Positions 20,754-30,528 of a stretch of 64,000 bases of DNA are shown in pieces. The number at the start of each line of letters is the position of its first letter. The stretch's first letter is position 1. Under the pieces are notes generated by a model. The model was not told the origin of the DNA and made no database searches. It was given only the letters and a program-made list of their open reading frames with translations. The DNA lies in the NCBI GenBank assembly GCA_964291505.2, contig OZ220216.1:2480001-2544000 (forward strand), written 5' to 3'. This stretch comes from Kistimonas sp964291505. Its GTDB lineage: Bacteria; Pseudomonadota; Gammaproteobacteria; Pseudomonadales; Endozoicomonadaceae. The position numbers and the translations under genes were made by a program.

Positions 20754-20794
20754 GAACCTACTGCCGTGATACCCTTTATCACTGACGAATCCTG

Positions 20795-20917
20795 TTATTC
20801 CACAATCAGATGAAAACCTGCTGTAGAAAACAGAAGACCCGCGGCCATAAACAGCATGAACAAGGTGACGATAATGGCTCCAAGGACTTCTTCCCATGTC
20901 ATAAAGAACTTTTTCAT
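20795..20917 (-). CDS. Small single-helix membrane protein, 40 residues
   Basis: A short minus-strand gene with ATG at 20917 preceded by a strong GAGGAGGAA site. It starts MKKFFMTWEEVLGA and ends FHLIVE. Residues 12-33 form one hydrophobic helix, preceded by Lys-Lys and an acidic pair, which suggests an inner-membrane protein with the N-terminus in the cytoplasm. Ribosome site, composition and clean ends support a real gene. I do not recognise the family. Such miniproteins often act as subunits or modulators of membrane complexes. It lies between acs and the tRNA array, on the opposite strand to both. Confidence 0.7.
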   Translation of the reverse strand: MKKFFMTWEEVLGAIIVTLFMLFMAAGLLFSTAGFHLIVE

Positions 20918-21119
20918 GACCTGTTCCTCCTCTTCAGCCCACCATGAAGGCTTATCAGCCCTCGTGAATACAATGCCTTAATAGCCGCATGACGATAATG
21001 GCATAGCACACACTATTTTTTTACGTATTTATGCGTAGGCAAGGCATCCATATGCCGTCCCTAAACCCTATACGTTTTACCTCCAGCCCTCATACACCCG
21101 TTTATATTTTGGTTACGGA

Positions 21120-21147
21120 TTGACATTAACGCTTCGCTCCTTATAAT
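21120..21147 (+). promoter_or_regulatory. Sigma70 promoter of the initiator tRNA array
   Basis: A perfect TTGACA (21120-21125) and a perfect TATAAT (21142-21147) are separated by 16 bases. The first tRNA begins 16 bases after the -10 box. No comparable promoter is seen between the later copies, so the array is probably one transcript. Confidence 0.9.
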
Positions 21148-21162
21148 TCGGCATCTCTCTGG

Positions 21163-21239
<77 letters not shown>

Positions 21240-21264
21240 ACAGAGAGTGCATGTTGTTTTTCGG

Positions 21265-21341
<77 letters not shown>

Positions 21342-21367
21342 ATACAATGTGCGTGTTATCTTTTCGG

Positions 21368-21444
<77 letters not shown>

Positions 21445-21469
21445 ACAGAGAGTGCATGTTGTTTTTCGG

Positions 21470-21546
<77 letters not shown>

Positions 21547-21572
21547 ATACAATGTGCGTGTTATCTTTTCGG

Positions 21573-21649
<77 letters not shown>

Positions 21650-21675
21650 ACACAATGTGCGTTTTATCTTTTCGG

Positions 21676-21752
<77 letters not shown>

Positions 21753-21778
21753 ACACAATGTGCGTTTTATCTTTTCGG

Positions 21779-21855
<77 letters not shown>

Positions 21856-21903
21856 TTATTTTATTTCTCGTCTTCCTTTTCTTTCTCCTGCATTTTTCTA
21901 TTT

Positions 21904-23319
21904 TTAGTTTTGATTCAAATAACGTTCACCTGAACATTGGTGAAATCCTGTACGCGCGTAAAACCAATAAATCAGACTCGACAAAAACATAATCAATAAT
22001 GCGGGCAAAACCGTTACAGGCAAAAAAAAGCTTAGGAGCAGTCCTGAAGGTGCAAGTAAACAGGCAACCCAGTTGAAGCCATTGTGATACCAGTAGGCGC
22101 CGTTCTTCTTGTACAGTGCCGCCAAGTCCAGCCTAGAAAACTCATAGTAATACCAAACCAGCATCACACCGGTAATCGGTGCAAAAAAAGCCCCTATACT
22201 ACCCATCACTTCTGAGTATTTATTGATCAGAAACGGAAAACAGGCCAGTGCAGATGCCGCCAGAACAACAATAACCGTTGCCCAAAAACGTCCCAGCCAT
22301 TCCACGCTGTTACAGAGAGAAAGCCCACCGGTATAAAGATTAATCACATTGATCGTCCAGTTATCCAGAAAAATCACCAGCATGATTAATAGGAGAACAA
22401 GACCACCCGGCTGTAGCTGAGTAATCGTTTCAAAGGGGTTGATACTGACAGCACCACCAGCCACCACCGCATACGCGCCGAAAAAGGCGCCAATAATAAT
22501 GCCCACCAACGAACCGACTAGCGTACCGATCCACAGTGATCTTTCAGAGCGTGTATAACGGGAAAAATCCGAGGCATCTGTGACACAGGTAAAACAGGTA
22601 CTGACAATCGTATTCAACCATGTTGCTATCAATGGCCAGTGCCAGTGATAGCCAGGCCATTGCAGTACCGTATTGAAGCTGGCTTTATCGCCACCATGAG
22701 TATGCAGAAAGACTATCAGCGTCGAGAAACACACTAGCTTCAGAGGGAAAGAAAATACCGAAATACCTTTTAGCCAGGAGTAACCGACGATCGCTACCAC
22801 GCCTTGAAACAAGGCAAAATTCAATGAGATCACCCAAAGGGGCAGAAAAAGCTGAAAGCAGTTACGCAGGATGGCCTCAATGGCGAGAGAGCCCGCAGCG
22901 GTCTGAAAAGCAAACCAGTAAATCGAGCACAAGAGGCGCAATATCGACGTCAGCCACTGCGATCCACGCACCCCAAACACTGCACGGCATAACACCTGCC
23001 CGGGAATGCCGTATCTCACGCCGGCACGAGAAAAGAGCAAAAATGGAATCATTCCCAGCATTACTGAGAAAACCTGTAGTAAAACCGTTGTCTGGAATGA
23101 CAACCCAGCCATAACCATCATTCCGGACGTAATGAGTGTTCCCGGATTAATAAATAGATTGGAAAAGATATTGAATAATGGCCAAACGCCCCCCTGCCTT
23201 AACTGTACGGGTACAGATTGCAAACCAAAACTTTCCACATTAGAAGGACAGCGAAGCGGCTTTTTATCACAAACCAGATAACTTTTTTCGCAATTATTGA
23301 TTACAGCTTTATTGGACAT
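21904..23319 (-). CDS. NCS1-family nucleobase permease (cytosine/purine type)
   Basis: A 12-helix permease of about 471 residues. The amino end has FSNLFINPGTLITSGMMVMAGL, and the next part RAGVRYGIPGQVLCRAVFGVRGSQ matches the NCS1 pattern (RYG.P..V..R..FG..G). CVTDASDFSRYTRS corresponds to the conserved D.SRY segment in helix 6. The family imports cytosine, purines, allantoin or hydantoins with a cation; the substrate is unclear. ATG 23319 is used, and a GTG four codons upstream is equally possible; neither has a strong ribosome site. The gene stands alone. Confidence 0.85.
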   Translation of the reverse strand: MSNKAVINNCEKSYLVCDKKPLRCPSNVESFGLQSVPVQLRQGGVWPLFNIFSNLFINPGTLITSGMMVMAGLSFQTTVLLQVFSVMLGMIPFLLFSRAGVRYGIPGQVLCRAVFGVRGSQWLTSILRLLCSIYWFAFQTAAGSLAIEAILRNCFQLFLPLWVISLNFALFQGVVAIVGYSWLKGISVFSFPLKLVCFSTLIVFLHTHGGDKASFNTVLQWPGYHWHWPLIATWLNTIVSTCFTCVTDASDFSRYTRSERSLWIGTLVGSLVGIIIGAFFGAYAVVAGGAVSINPFETITQLQPGGLVLLLIMLVIFLDNWTINVINLYTGGLSLCNSVEWLGRFWATVIVVLAASALACFPFLINKYSEVMGSIGAFFAPITGVMLVWYYYEFSRLDLAALYKKNGAYWYHNGFNWVACLLAPSGLLLSFFLPVTVLPALLIMFLSSLIYWFYARTGFHQCSGERYLNQN

Positions 23320-23401
23320 AAAGAATGTCACAGCAACTCATAGAAAGCCGTAATTATAGTTCTATTTCTGCAAATGAGATCAAACAATAAAATACAAGTA
23401 T

Positions 23402-23806
23402 TTAGTTATTAGATTCCAGCATCCCAGCAGACAATACGCCAGCCCCTAAAATGGGTATACACATCAGGGTATCTACACAGGGATTAGTTCCATCCATACC
23501 GAGCTTCGTATCTCGATCTATGTGTCTGATAATCCTTGCGACACCGAAGACAATCGTACCGACTACTGGTACGGGGACAAAAAAGGACCGTATAGCACAG
23601 AGAACAGAGACTGTTCTGCTAGTGTTTTCACTTCGCTGAGCATCGTATTCAAGAGCTGCAAACCTCAAAGACACATAAGGAAAACATAATACACCAGAAA
23701 TGAATGCAACCACCTTATCACAAAATGTCGGTTCTTCATTAGCAACACCGCCATTAGAACCACAAGGACAGCAACAAGGAATGCAACAAGGAATACAACA
23801 GGCCAT
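23402..23806 (-). CDS. Cys-cluster membrane-associated hypothetical protein
   Basis: A 134-residue protein opening MACCIPCCIPCCCPCG, with nine cysteines within the first 15 residues. Two hydrophobic segments follow: KVVAFISGVLCFPYVSL (about 32-48) and SFFVPVPVVGTIVFGVARII (about 76-95). The C-terminal end, MCIPILGAGVLSAGM, is also hydrophobic. Terminal Cys clusters of this sort can be fatty-acylated or bind metal. GGAGAG precedes ATG 23806; an earlier GTG at 23824 is weaker. The DNA is AT-rich and the gene stands alone. No family recognised; a host-membrane-targeted protein is a possibility only. Confidence 0.6.
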   Translation of the reverse strand: MACCIPCCIPCCCPCGSNGGVANEEPTFCDKVVAFISGVLCFPYVSLRFAALEYDAQRSENTSRTVSVLCAIRSFFVPVPVVGTIVFGVARIIRHIDRDTKLGMDGTNPCVDTLMCIPILGAGVLSAGMLESNN

Positions 23807-24142
23807 AGAACTCTCCAAAACCACTAATCAACATTAACAACTCAGCAATCTTTAGGATATTACTCCTCATGATCTAATTATTAGTTTCCCTCAAAACAAA
23901 AAAGTTCATATCACAAACACTGCTGACATTTTATGTTAGTTTTATTACACAAATACCTTTCCAAGCACCACAAATTTGCAACTATTTTACAATAGCCCTT
24001 TATCTATCAATATATGATGAGATGGAAAGTTTGTAACCACGGTTAGAAACACGGGCAGTCACGTTTTTTAATGATTAAAAAATAAGCATCACTGACTAAG
24101 CCTTTAATAAGTGATGCTCTTATATAAAATAATGACGCAGTA
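23807..24142. other. AT-rich intergenic region
   Basis: This 336-base region lies between the Cys-cluster gene and the liv operon end. It holds the Cys-cluster promoter and the liv terminator at 24085-24118. I see no gene in it. Confidence 0.55.
24085..24118 (-). terminator. Intrinsic terminator of the liv operon
   Basis: A 9-bp stem (AGCATCACT/AGTGATGCT) with a 16-base loop is followed on the minus strand by TTATTTTTTAA. It starts 25 bases past the livF stop. Confidence 0.75.
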
Positions 24143-24874
24143 CTAGGCTGCCTGATGCCCTCCTAAGTAAGCCTCCCTAACTTCACTGTTAGTTAACAGA
24201 TCAGCACCTGTTCCCGTCATCCGAATCACGCCATTGACCATCACATAACCACGATCTGCCAACTTCAGGGCATGATTGGCATTCTGCTCCACCAGAAATA
24301 TCGTCATACCCTGCCGAGCCACTTCCCGCAGGATCTTGAAGATCTGCTTGACGATGATGGGGGCAAGCCCAAGGCTGGGTTCATCAAGCAGCAACAGGCG
24401 GGGCCGGCTCATTAATCCCCGGGCTATCGCCAGCATCTGCTGCTCACCGCCGGAGAGCGTTGAGGCTCGCTGTCCTGAGCGCTCCCGTAACCGGGGAAAC
24501 AACTCATACATACGGGCCTTATCTTCCTCAGCATGTTCTGTCCCGATAGCAACGGTTCCCATCATCAGGTTCTCTTCCACCGTCATATGGGGGAAGACAT
24601 GACGCCCTTCCGGCACCAGGGCAATCCCCTTACTGGCAATATCCGGCGTATTCACCTCTCGAAGGTCTTCCCCGGCAAACAGGATTTGCCCGGACGACGC
24701 CTTCGGCTGGCCAAACAGGGTCATCAGCAGGGTGGATTTACCAGCGCCATTGGCCCCAATCAAACTGACAATCTCGCCTTCCTGCACCGTCAGTGACACA
24801 TTCCGGAGCGCCTGTATCGGACCGTAAAACGTATCTACATTGCGGATATCAAGCAGTGCTGGGGTTGTACTCAT
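24143..24874 (-). CDS. livF: Branched-chain amino acid ABC transporter ATPase LivF
   Basis: ATPase of about 243 residues. Walker A is GANGAGKST, the signature LSGGEQQMLAIARGL and Walker B LLLLDEPSLGLAP. LALVPEGRHVFPHMTVEENLMMG (in parts) is characteristic of LivF. I start at ATG 24874, six bases after AAGGAG; the longer frame to 24943 runs into livG. It is the last gene of livJ-livH-livM-livG-livF and pairs with LivG to energise uptake of branched-chain amino acids or related amides. Confidence 0.96.
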   Translation of the reverse strand: MSTTPALLDIRNVDTFYGPIQALRNVSLTVQEGEIVSLIGANGAGKSTLLMTLFGQPKASSGQILFAGEDLREVNTPDIASKGIALVPEGRHVFPHMTVEENLMMGTVAIGTEHAEEDKARMYELFPRLRERSGQRASTLSGGEQQMLAIARGLMSRPRLLLLDEPSLGLAPIIVKQIFKILREVARQGMTIFLVEQNANHALKLADRGYVMVNGVIRMTGTGADLLTNSEVREAYLGGHQAA

Positions 24875-24884
24875 CATTCTCTCC

Positions 24885-25769
24885 TTAAACGGCCGCTTCC
24901 AGCATATCTTCCTCATCAGTGCCGAGGTAGGCACCAATGACATGGGGGTCGTCCCGAATCGCGGCAGGTTTACCGCTGGCTATCACCTCACCATGATCCA
25001 GCACCACAATATGGTCGGAAATATTCATGACCATGCCCATATCATGTTCAATCAGTAAAACCGTCACACCGAAATCATCCCGCAGCTGGCGGATCATGGC
25101 ACTCAGCTCTACGGTTTCATTGGGATTGAGGCCAGCCGCCGGTTCATCCAGACAAACCAGATCCGGCCCCGTGCACATGGCCCGGGCTATCTCCAGCCGT
25201 CGCTGCTGGCCATAGGGCAATTCGCCGGCCAGCCGATTGGCATGCTCCGCAAGGTTGACCACATCCAGCCAGTACCAGGCCTTTTCCAGCCCGTTAGTTT
25301 CCGATTGCTGAAAACCCGGGGTATTCAAAAGGCCGGACATCATGTTGCGGTTCATTTGCATATGCATCGCTACCAGCAGGTTTTCCAACACCGTCATCTC
25401 CTTAAACAGACGGATATTCTGGAATGTGCGAGCCATACCCGCCCGGTTGACCTGGTGCGAACCACCAAACATTTTGAAATAGAGGCGTGAACCGAACTGA
25501 ACCGGGTTCAGAAAATCCCTGGTTTGAAATGCCTCTCCCAGTATCTGACCAATATCCGTTTCGCGACCTTTGGCATGAAGGACAATGCGACCATCCGTTG
25601 CCTTATAAAAACCGGTCAGGCAATTAAATACCGTGGTTTTACCCGCGCCATTGGGTCCAATCAGTGCCGTGATGCTACCTCGCCTAACGCTGAAAGACAC
25701 ATCGCTTAGCGCCTTTATCCCGCCAAAACGCATCGATAGCTGATCAACCTTGAGAATATCCGTGCTCAT
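24885..25769 (-). CDS. livG: Branched-chain amino acid ABC transporter ATPase LivG
   Basis: A 294-residue ATPase with Walker A GPNGAGKTT, the LivG-type insertion carrying ARTFQNIRLFKEMTVLENLLVAMH (in parts), the signature LPYGQQRRLEIARAM and Walker B LVCLDEPAAGLNP. The C-terminal HGEVIASGKPAAIRDDPHVIGAYLG end is typical. It overlaps the livM stop by four bases, so translation is coupled. Confidence 0.97.
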   Translation of the reverse strand: MSTDILKVDQLSMRFGGIKALSDVSFSVRRGSITALIGPNGAGKTTVFNCLTGFYKATDGRIVLHAKGRETDIGQILGEAFQTRDFLNPVQFGSRLYFKMFGGSHQVNRAGMARTFQNIRLFKEMTVLENLLVAMHMQMNRNMMSGLLNTPGFQQSETNGLEKAWYWLDVVNLAEHANRLAGELPYGQQRRLEIARAMCTGPDLVCLDEPAAGLNPNETVELSAMIRQLRDDFGVTVLLIEHDMGMVMNISDHIVVLDHGEVIASGKPAAIRDDPHVIGAYLGTDEEDMLEAAV

Positions 25770-27094
25770 TGTGCACCTCCCATGGCAGGCGACATGCCGG
25801 CTGCTGATTCTCCTTTTGGCCGTGAATGTGATTCACGACTTAACCGCACTAGCCCCCGGGGACGCCAGATCATCATCAAGACCATTAATGCGCCGAACAT
25901 CAACACCCGGAATTCGGCGAAATCCCGCAACACCTCCGGCAGGATGGTTAATACAAATGCAGCAACGACAACACCACGGGTAGATCCCAGTCCGCCCAAC
26001 ACGACAATCGCCAGAATCAGGGCGGATTCAAAGAAGGTAAACGACGAAGGATTTACAAACCCCTGGTAGGTAGCAAAGAAAACACCTGCAATCCCGCCAA
26101 TGGCCGCTCCTGTCATGAATGCTGACAGCTTGACCACAACATGGTTTATACCCAGTGAGCGGCAGGCAATCTCATCTTCACGCAGCGCTTCCCAGGCACG
26201 CCCCAGCGGCATGCGAGTCAATCGTTTATTGATATGCAGAACAACCCACACCAGGGCCAGCAACACAAGAAAGATAAAAATAAACTTATAGTTGGAGCTG
26301 TATTCCAGGCCAAAGAACTCATGAAATGGTGTTCCTTCCTTGACCCGTCGCTTGAACTCTAGCCCAAACAATGTCGGCGCAGGCGCTGACATACCATTGG
26401 GGCCACCGGTAAAGGCCGTCCAGTTATTCAACACCAGCCGGATAATTTCACCGAAACCAAGGGTGACGATCGCCAGGTAATCCCCGTGCATACGCAAAAC
26501 CGGAAAACCCAGTAACGCACCGAACACCGCTGCCATTAATGCAGCCAGAGGTAACATGGCCCAGAACCCTAATCCAAGGTATTCATAGCCCAGCGCCAAG
26601 CCATAGGCGCCGATGGCATAAAACGCCACAAACCCGAGATCCAGCAAACCCGCCAGCCCAACAACAATGTTAAGTCCCAACCCCAGCAGCACGTAAATCA
26701 AGCCAAGAATCACTACGGTGATCCAGTACTTGGTTGCTACAAAAGGAAAGATCAAACCGGCAATAAACAACAGAGGAACGATATAGCGAAGATGGCTTTT
26801 ATCACCAACAGGTTTGACATAGACACCGGTTTTTCGATCACCAAAGCGCTGGAGCAACGATTGTCCTGTTGCCGTCTGTATAAACAGTGACATTACCAAT
26901 CGCCCAACAGCAATCACACCGACGACAGCAAACAGGGTTTCCATGCGTAACTTAAAGCCATAACCATCCAGCAAGAAGCCGATCATGGGTCCGAAAATCA
27001 CCAGTGACAGCAGTGCTGCAGCAGAGGTATCAATCAGGCTTCGCTTCCAGTCAATAGAAAATGACGCGGTAGATGTTTGTGGATTCGGCTGCAT
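25766..27094 (-). CDS. livM: High-affinity branched-chain amino acid permease LivM
   Basis: A 442-residue permease. The N-terminal 100 residues form a DUF3382-like extension with two or three helices, seen in proteobacterial LivM. The core has NIVVGLAGLLDLGFVAFYAIGAY (in parts), GDYLAIVTLGFGEIIRLVL and the ATPase-coupling loop REDEIACRSLGINH. It ends in MMIWRPRGLV. It overlaps livH by one base and livG by four. Confidence 0.97.
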   Translation of the reverse strand: MQPNPQTSTASFSIDWKRSLIDTSAAALLSLVIFGPMIGFLLDGYGFKLRMETLFAVVGVIAVGRLVMSLFIQTATGQSLLQRFGDRKTGVYVKPVGDKSHLRYIVPLLFIAGLIFPFVATKYWITVVILGLIYVLLGLGLNIVVGLAGLLDLGFVAFYAIGAYGLALGYEYLGLGFWAMLPLAALMAAVFGALLGFPVLRMHGDYLAIVTLGFGEIIRLVLNNWTAFTGGPNGMSAPAPTLFGLEFKRRVKEGTPFHEFFGLEYSSNYKFIFIFLVLLALVWVVLHINKRLTRMPLGRAWEALREDEIACRSLGINHVVVKLSAFMTGAAIGGIAGVFFATYQGFVNPSSFTFFESALILAIVVLGGLGSTRGVVVAAFVLTILPEVLRDFAEFRVLMFGALMVLMMIWRPRGLVRLSRESHSRPKGESAAGMSPAMGGAQ

Positions 27095-28011
27095 CAGACT
27101 TTCTCCACTTCCGGCTTACCCAGCAGGCCACTCGGCTTGAAGATCATGATCAGCACCAGCAGGCTGAAAGCAAAGACATCTTTGTAATCCGTATTGATCA
27201 TGCCTGAGAACAGGGATTCCGACAGTCCCAGGATAATGCCACCTAGCATGGCTCCAGGTAACGAGCCGATTCCACCAAGAACGGCGGCTGTAAATGCCTT
27301 AATCCCGGTGATGAAACCGACATAGAAGTCGAAGGTTCCATAATTCATGGTGACCAGAACACCGGCCAGCGCCGCCATGGATGCCCCGATAACAAAGACG
27401 GTAGAGATCACTTTATCGGTATCAATACCCAAGATGGAGGCCATCTTGCGATCCTGCTGGGTAGCCCGGCACTTACGGCCCAGACTGGTGCGGTGAATTA
27501 ACCAGGTCAGCAGTCCCATCCCCAGCAGTGCCGCGATAACTATCAGCATCTGGATATACGACATCTGGACAAAACCATCACCCATATTGATACGAATACT
27601 GCCTTCCAGCAGCACCGGCACTCCCTGGTTCCTCGCGCCTTGGCTAATCTGCACATAATTCTGTAGCACCAGCGACATGCCGATTGCCGAGATTAACGGT
27701 GCCAGTCGTGTAGAGCTCCGCAACGGTCGATAGGCGACCCGTTCAATGGTCCAGCCATAGGCGCCATTGATAACAATGGTAAACGCCAGCGTCGCCAGCA
27801 AAATAATGGGAAACGATTCAATACCGAAGAAAGCCAGGATGGCAATGATGATGGCAGTCAGGTACGCCGAAACCATGTAGACATCACCATGGGCAAAATT
27901 GATCATGCCGATAATGCCATACACCATCGTATAGCCGATGGCGATCAGCCCGTACACAGAACCCAGGGTGAGTCCATTAATCAGCTGCTGAAGAATAATT
28001 GAGGGATCCAT
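27094..28011 (-). CDS. livH: Branched-chain amino acid permease LivH
   Basis: A 305-residue permease starting MDPSIILQQLINGLTLGSVY with the classic GLIAIGYTMVYGIIGMINFAHGD segment (in parts). The coupling loop is CRATQQDRKMASILGID, and the protein ends in FKPSGLLGKPEVEKV. It forms the membrane channel with LivM. It follows livJ after a 109-base gap that contains a hairpin. Confidence 0.97.
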   Translation of the reverse strand: MDPSIILQQLINGLTLGSVYGLIAIGYTMVYGIIGMINFAHGDVYMVSAYLTAIIIAILAFFGIESFPIILLATLAFTIVINGAYGWTIERVAYRPLRSSTRLAPLISAIGMSLVLQNYVQISQGARNQGVPVLLEGSIRINMGDGFVQMSYIQMLIVIAALLGMGLLTWLIHRTSLGRKCRATQQDRKMASILGIDTDKVISTVFVIGASMAALAGVLVTMNYGTFDFYVGFITGIKAFTAAVLGGIGSLPGAMLGGIILGLSESLFSGMINTDYKDVFAFSLLVLIMIFKPSGLLGKPEVEKV

Positions 28012-28085
28012 AGGTTACCCGGTTACGACTTGAATTATTGTTATTACCGGATAGACGGGGCGTCCCACCCGGTCGTACAACTGCA

Positions 28086-28112
28086 AGGGCTTCGGGGATT
28101 ACCCAAAGCCCT
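28086..28112 (-). promoter_or_regulatory. Stem-loop between livJ and livH
   Basis: AGGGCTT pairs with AAGCCCT around an inner GGG/CCC pairing, eight bases after the livJ stop on the minus strand, with no T run. Stem-loops after binding-protein genes commonly stabilise that mRNA and reduce read-through to permease genes; this role is inferred. Confidence 0.55.
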
Positions 28113-28120
28113 GTGCCGGA

Positions 28121-29242
28121 TCAGAGTTGACCGTAAGAACCGTCATTACCCCACTGGTACATGACGTAGTCGGATACTTCCAGGTCACCCTTGTCGTCAA
28201 AGGCTTTCTTGCCAAGTACGGTAGAGACGGTGTTGTCCTTCAGCCAGGCAGCGACCTTGGCGCCATCGGTACTTTCAACCGCCGTTGCGCCAGCGACAAT
28301 GGCCTGCATCGCCGCATAGGAGTAGAGGGTATAACCTTCAGGTTCATAACCGGTTTTCTGGAAGGTGCTAACAACTTCCTTGCCATCAGGGATCTGACGG
28401 GGATCTGCACCGAAGGTCATCAATACGCCATTAACAAAAGTCGCACCACCGGCAGCTTTCAGGAAGTCTTCTGAAACAATGCCGTCACCGGAGATAAACT
28501 CGGCTTCCACACCCTGCTCACGCATCTGACGGACCAGCGGACCCGCTTCCGAGTGCAAACCACCGAAGTAGACGACTTCTGCCTTACTGGAGCGGATTTT
28601 GGTTACCAGAGCATTGAAGTCTTTCTCACCGCGGGTCAGACCTTCATACAGTACTTCCTTAACACCCAGCTTGTTCATATGGGCTTTCATAGCGTCTGCC
28701 AGACCCTGACCATAGGTGTCCTTGTCGTGCAGCACAGCTACCTTGGTCGCGCCCAGTTCATTGACAATGTGTTCAGCGGCCACGGTTCCCTGCTGGTCAT
28801 CCCGACCACATATGCGGAAGACCTGGTCAAAGTCCTGTTCAGTCAGTTTCGGGTTGGTGGACGCAGGCGTGATCATAAGGATCCCGGCTTCATCATAGAT
28901 TTTGGAGGCAGGAATACTGGAGGATGAACAGAAGTGGCCAATGACAAAATCGGCACCATCAGAATCCACCAGTCGGTTGGCAACGGAGACCGCCTGTTTA
29001 GGCTCACAGGCATCATCCGCTTTTACCAGCTTAATGGGTTCGCCGTTAATGCCCCCTTTGGCATTGATATCCTTGGTAGCCTGCTCCGCCCCTTTCCAGA
29101 GCTGTTCACCGAATGCGGCATAGGCGCCGGTATGAGGACCGGCCACACCAATCACTACATCCGCCTGGGCCACACAGGCCATGCCCATGGAGCCGGCTAC
29201 GGCAACAGACAGAAGGCTTTGCTTGAGAAAAGTCTTGCTCAT
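28121..29242 (-). CDS. livJ: Branched-chain amino acid periplasmic binding protein LivJ/LivK type
   Basis: A 373-residue type I periplasmic binding protein. The signal peptide ends near AQA (residue 27), followed by DVVIGVAGPHTGAYAAFGEQ. FVIGHFCSSSSIPASKIYDEAGILMITPASTNP (in parts) matches the ligand-binding region. The first gene of the liv operon; it may bind Leu, Ile, Val or related compounds. livJ and livK cannot be told apart from this sequence alone. Confidence 0.95.
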   Translation of the reverse strand: MSKTFLKQSLLSVAVAGSMGMACVAQADVVIGVAGPHTGAYAAFGEQLWKGAEQATKDINAKGGINGEPIKLVKADDACEPKQAVSVANRLVDSDGADFVIGHFCSSSSIPASKIYDEAGILMITPASTNPKLTEQDFDQVFRICGRDDQQGTVAAEHIVNELGATKVAVLHDKDTYGQGLADAMKAHMNKLGVKEVLYEGLTRGEKDFNALVTKIRSSKAEVVYFGGLHSEAGPLVRQMREQGVEAEFISGDGIVSEDFLKAAGGATFVNGVLMTFGADPRQIPDGKEVVSTFQKTGYEPEGYTLYSYAAMQAIVAGATAVESTDGAKVAAWLKDNTVSTVLGKKAFDDKGDLEVSDYVMYQWGNDGSYGQL

Positions 29243-29432
29243 GATAATTCCCTGCTTTCTTTATTGTTGTTATGACCGCCGGCACTCCCACGGTCATCCG
29301 AGGGAGCTCATGAGCAAGTTTTGCACCAGATCAACCTGGGGTGGCGGATCCGGACAAACTGCCCACGATAAAGCCTGAGTGCAGCATCGTTTCTGCACAG
29401 GGAATTCATAATGGCACAATCAACGCACCGAT

Positions 29433-30341
29433 TTAAAGCCTTGGTTCCACCTTCTCCAGTGTGGGCGAGTGAGATTGTTCAGACGATGATTTATCTGGCT
29501 GCCAGTCCGGGTAACCAAAAAGGTGCCTTAGTCGCTGACGCATGCGCTTTCCCGGAGCAAAGGCATCACGCAGCATGTCGCGCCATTCATGAAACGACAA
29601 TGTAATGGGATTATGGGAGTGGATTTGGCGGGTAATCCCGTATTCACAGGCTTCACCTTGCTTTTCATCGACAAAGGTTCCGAACAGCCGGTCCCAGACA
29701 ATCAAAATGCCGCCGAAATTCCGGTCTATATAAGACGGATTACGTGCGTGATGCAGACGATGATGGGCTGGTGTATTAAAAATCCACTCAAACCAACCCA
29801 GTTTGGGTATTACCTGGGTATGGATAAAGAACTGGTAGAACAGGTTCATGAGGACAACAGCGATCACTGTTTCCGGCGGAAATCCTAGAATAACCATCGG
29901 CGTCCAGAATACCCACATCCCTGCCACCGGATACATCAGGCTCTGACGAAAGGCCGTGGAGAAATTGAGCTTCTCGGATGAGTGATGCACCACATGAGCC
30001 GCCCACATCCAGCGGATATTATGGCAGGCGCGATGAAACCAGTAATAAAAGAAATCCTGCAGCAGGAACAGCAGAGCAATTGACCAGGCGGTCACTGGTA
30101 TCTCGAACACGCGGAAGTCAAACAGCCAGTAATAGACAGCAATGACCATCACGCCGGTGAGCGCCTCCACCAGCTGATACATCCCCGCCAGCATGGCGTT
30201 GGATACCGTATCAGCCAGAGAATAGTTGGCGCTCTCAGGAAAACGGTTCCGATGTTTACGGAGATAAAAAAACTCTGCGCCAATGGTCACCAGATAAAGG
30301 GGGGTCAGCAGCAACAAGAGAAGGTTGATATCAAAATCCAT
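29433..30341 (-). CDS. Sterol desaturase / fatty acid hydroxylase family protein
   Basis: A 302-residue membrane di-iron enzyme. The histidine boxes are HRACH (near residue 108), HVVHHSSE and HRLHHARN. Four or more helices flank them, and the last 25 residues are hydrophilic. The family hydroxylates or desaturates sterols, fatty acids, carotenoids or ether lipids. The exact substrate is unknown; alkylglycerol mono-oxygenase-like members share this layout. It lies upstream of livJ on the same strand but 190 bases away, so it is probably separate. Confidence 0.9.
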   Translation of the reverse strand: MDFDINLLLLLLTPLYLVTIGAEFFYLRKHRNRFPESANYSLADTVSNAMLAGMYQLVEALTGVMVIAVYYWLFDFRVFEIPVTAWSIALLFLLQDFFYYWFHRACHNIRWMWAAHVVHHSSEKLNFSTAFRQSLMYPVAGMWVFWTPMVILGFPPETVIAVVLMNLFYQFFIHTQVIPKLGWFEWIFNTPAHHRLHHARNPSYIDRNFGGILIVWDRLFGTFVDEKQGEACEYGITRQIHSHNPITLSFHEWRDMLRDAFAPGKRMRQRLRHLFGYPDWQPDKSSSEQSHSPTLEKVEPRL

Positions 30342-30528
30342 ATAACACTCTCAGCAATTCTTATTGTTCTTACGCTGCGTATTATTCCACGCGACAGCCG
30401 TGACACCATGACCTCAATGCGCGTTCTGCCGGTCATAAGGGGATATCCACTACGCCCCTTGCTCACATGGACTATCCTGCAAGGCGCCTGATAACCGAGA
30501 AAACCTGATCAACTACCGGAGCCTGCAT

